A stretch of 64,000 nucleotides of DNA, taken from NCBI RefSeq assembly GCF_004365635.1, contig NZ_SOBH01000003.1:186001-250000 (forward strand). The letters are read 5' to 3'. A program made the position numbers and the translations under genes. This DNA comes from Litoreibacter halocynthiae. Its GTDB lineage: Bacteria; Pseudomonadota; Alphaproteobacteria; Rhodobacterales; Rhodobacteraceae. The notes under the pieces were generated by a model. That model was given only the letters and a program-made list of their open reading frames with translations, ran no database searches and had not been told where the DNA came from. This document shows positions 63,706 through 64,000 of this stretch, piece after piece (position 1 is the first letter of the stretch; every line of letters begins with the position of its first letter).

Positions 63706-64000
63706 GAAAATTGGGATAGCTGCGCCTCGCATGTCTGCCAAGCGCGGCGTTCAACCATAAGCGGGATTTTGCTGGATACGGATTGTGGTGAGTGTTGCTT
63801 CTAGCGTGGGACGCGATTTTGGAAGCTGAGGCAATGCGCCTGTGCAGTGTGTATGCCTGCTTTGAGCCCAAAAGCGCATGATGCTGCGCGATGCAGCTAC
63901 GGCAGCTATTACGTATTTGATGCCGTAAACGCTTTGATCAAGGCGTTTCGTTTAACAGGTCAGAGGCGCTGCATTGCTAAAGCTACTCTGACGATTTCCC
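63706..64000. other. Right-end gap, no supported gene
   Basis: In this 295-base stretch to the window edge no coding region, RNA gene or repeat could be supported. Open frames crossing it on the minus strand are extensions upstream of the lipoprotein gene without a Shine-Dalgarno or family match. Confidence 0.4.

Overview
The window looks like chromosomal DNA of an alphaproteobacterium of the Rhodobacterales (Roseobacter group). The evidence is FlaF/FlbT flagellin regulators, a polyol dehydrogenase beside a SmoK-type ABC ATPase, a RibH2-type lumazine synthase, CtrA-like boxes (TTAA-N7-TTAA) at flagellar promoters, and the replication core dnaA-dnaN-recF-gyrB placed inside a large flagellar gene set. 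No rRNA, tRNA, CRISPR array or intact mobile element was recognised.

Region 1 (1-11.3 kb) is metabolic. It holds the end of a polyol dehydrogenase with its ABC ATPase; a copper-export pair copA-cueR behind a textbook MerR-type operator; a catabolic group of an FAD-dependent amine oxidase, a beta-keto acid cleavage enzyme and an SDR dehydrogenase; a solitary ribH2 under an FMN riboswitch that appears to act by hiding the ribosome binding site; and an arginine-degradation pair (arginase, ornithine cyclodeaminase) divergent from an Lrp-type regulator.

Region 2 (11.3-17.1 kb) is the flagellar operon motB-flgE-flgK-flgL-flgI. Region 3 (17.1-29.2 kb) is housekeeping. On the minus strand lie mutM, an enoyl-CoA hydratase, rpsT, a rhodanese, dnaA, dnaN, recF, a LysE exporter and gyrB; ubiE-ubiB diverge from mutM.

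Region 4 (29.2-54.8 kb) is the main flagellar cluster: flgD-fliK (minus); a FlgJ-like rod-binding protein, a FlgN-like chaperone, flagellin, flaF, flbT and a DUF1217 protein (plus); a decayed IS3-family element; fliI (minus); flgB-flgC-fliE-fliQ-flgF-flgG-flgA-flgH-fliL-like (plus); then fliL, a small coiled-coil membrane protein, a MotE-like protein, motA, a MotC-like periplasmic protein, flhA, fliR, flhB and a FliJ-like candidate (minus). fliF, fliH, fliN, fliP and an unknown gene (plus) diverge from that last operon. fliG, fliM and the chemotaxis genes are not in the window. Together the genes provide rod, rings, hook, hook-filament junction, filament, most of the export gate and the stator, with several lineage-specific proteins of uncertain role.

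Region 5 (54.8-64 kb) holds a geranylgeranyl-reductase-like flavoprotein, the tRNA hydroxylase trhO, the NAD-salvage pair pncA-pncB, the ribosome-rescue factor arfB, a DEAD-box helicase with a long Lys/Pro/Tyr/Asp repeat tail, a RidA-family protein, a queuosine-precursor transporter and a small lytic transglycosylase lipoprotein. Between the RidA and transporter genes lies a compact minus-strand unit with an 18-codon ORF, a very strong Shine-Dalgarno, dyad structure and a terminator. It may be an undescribed small gene or RNA.
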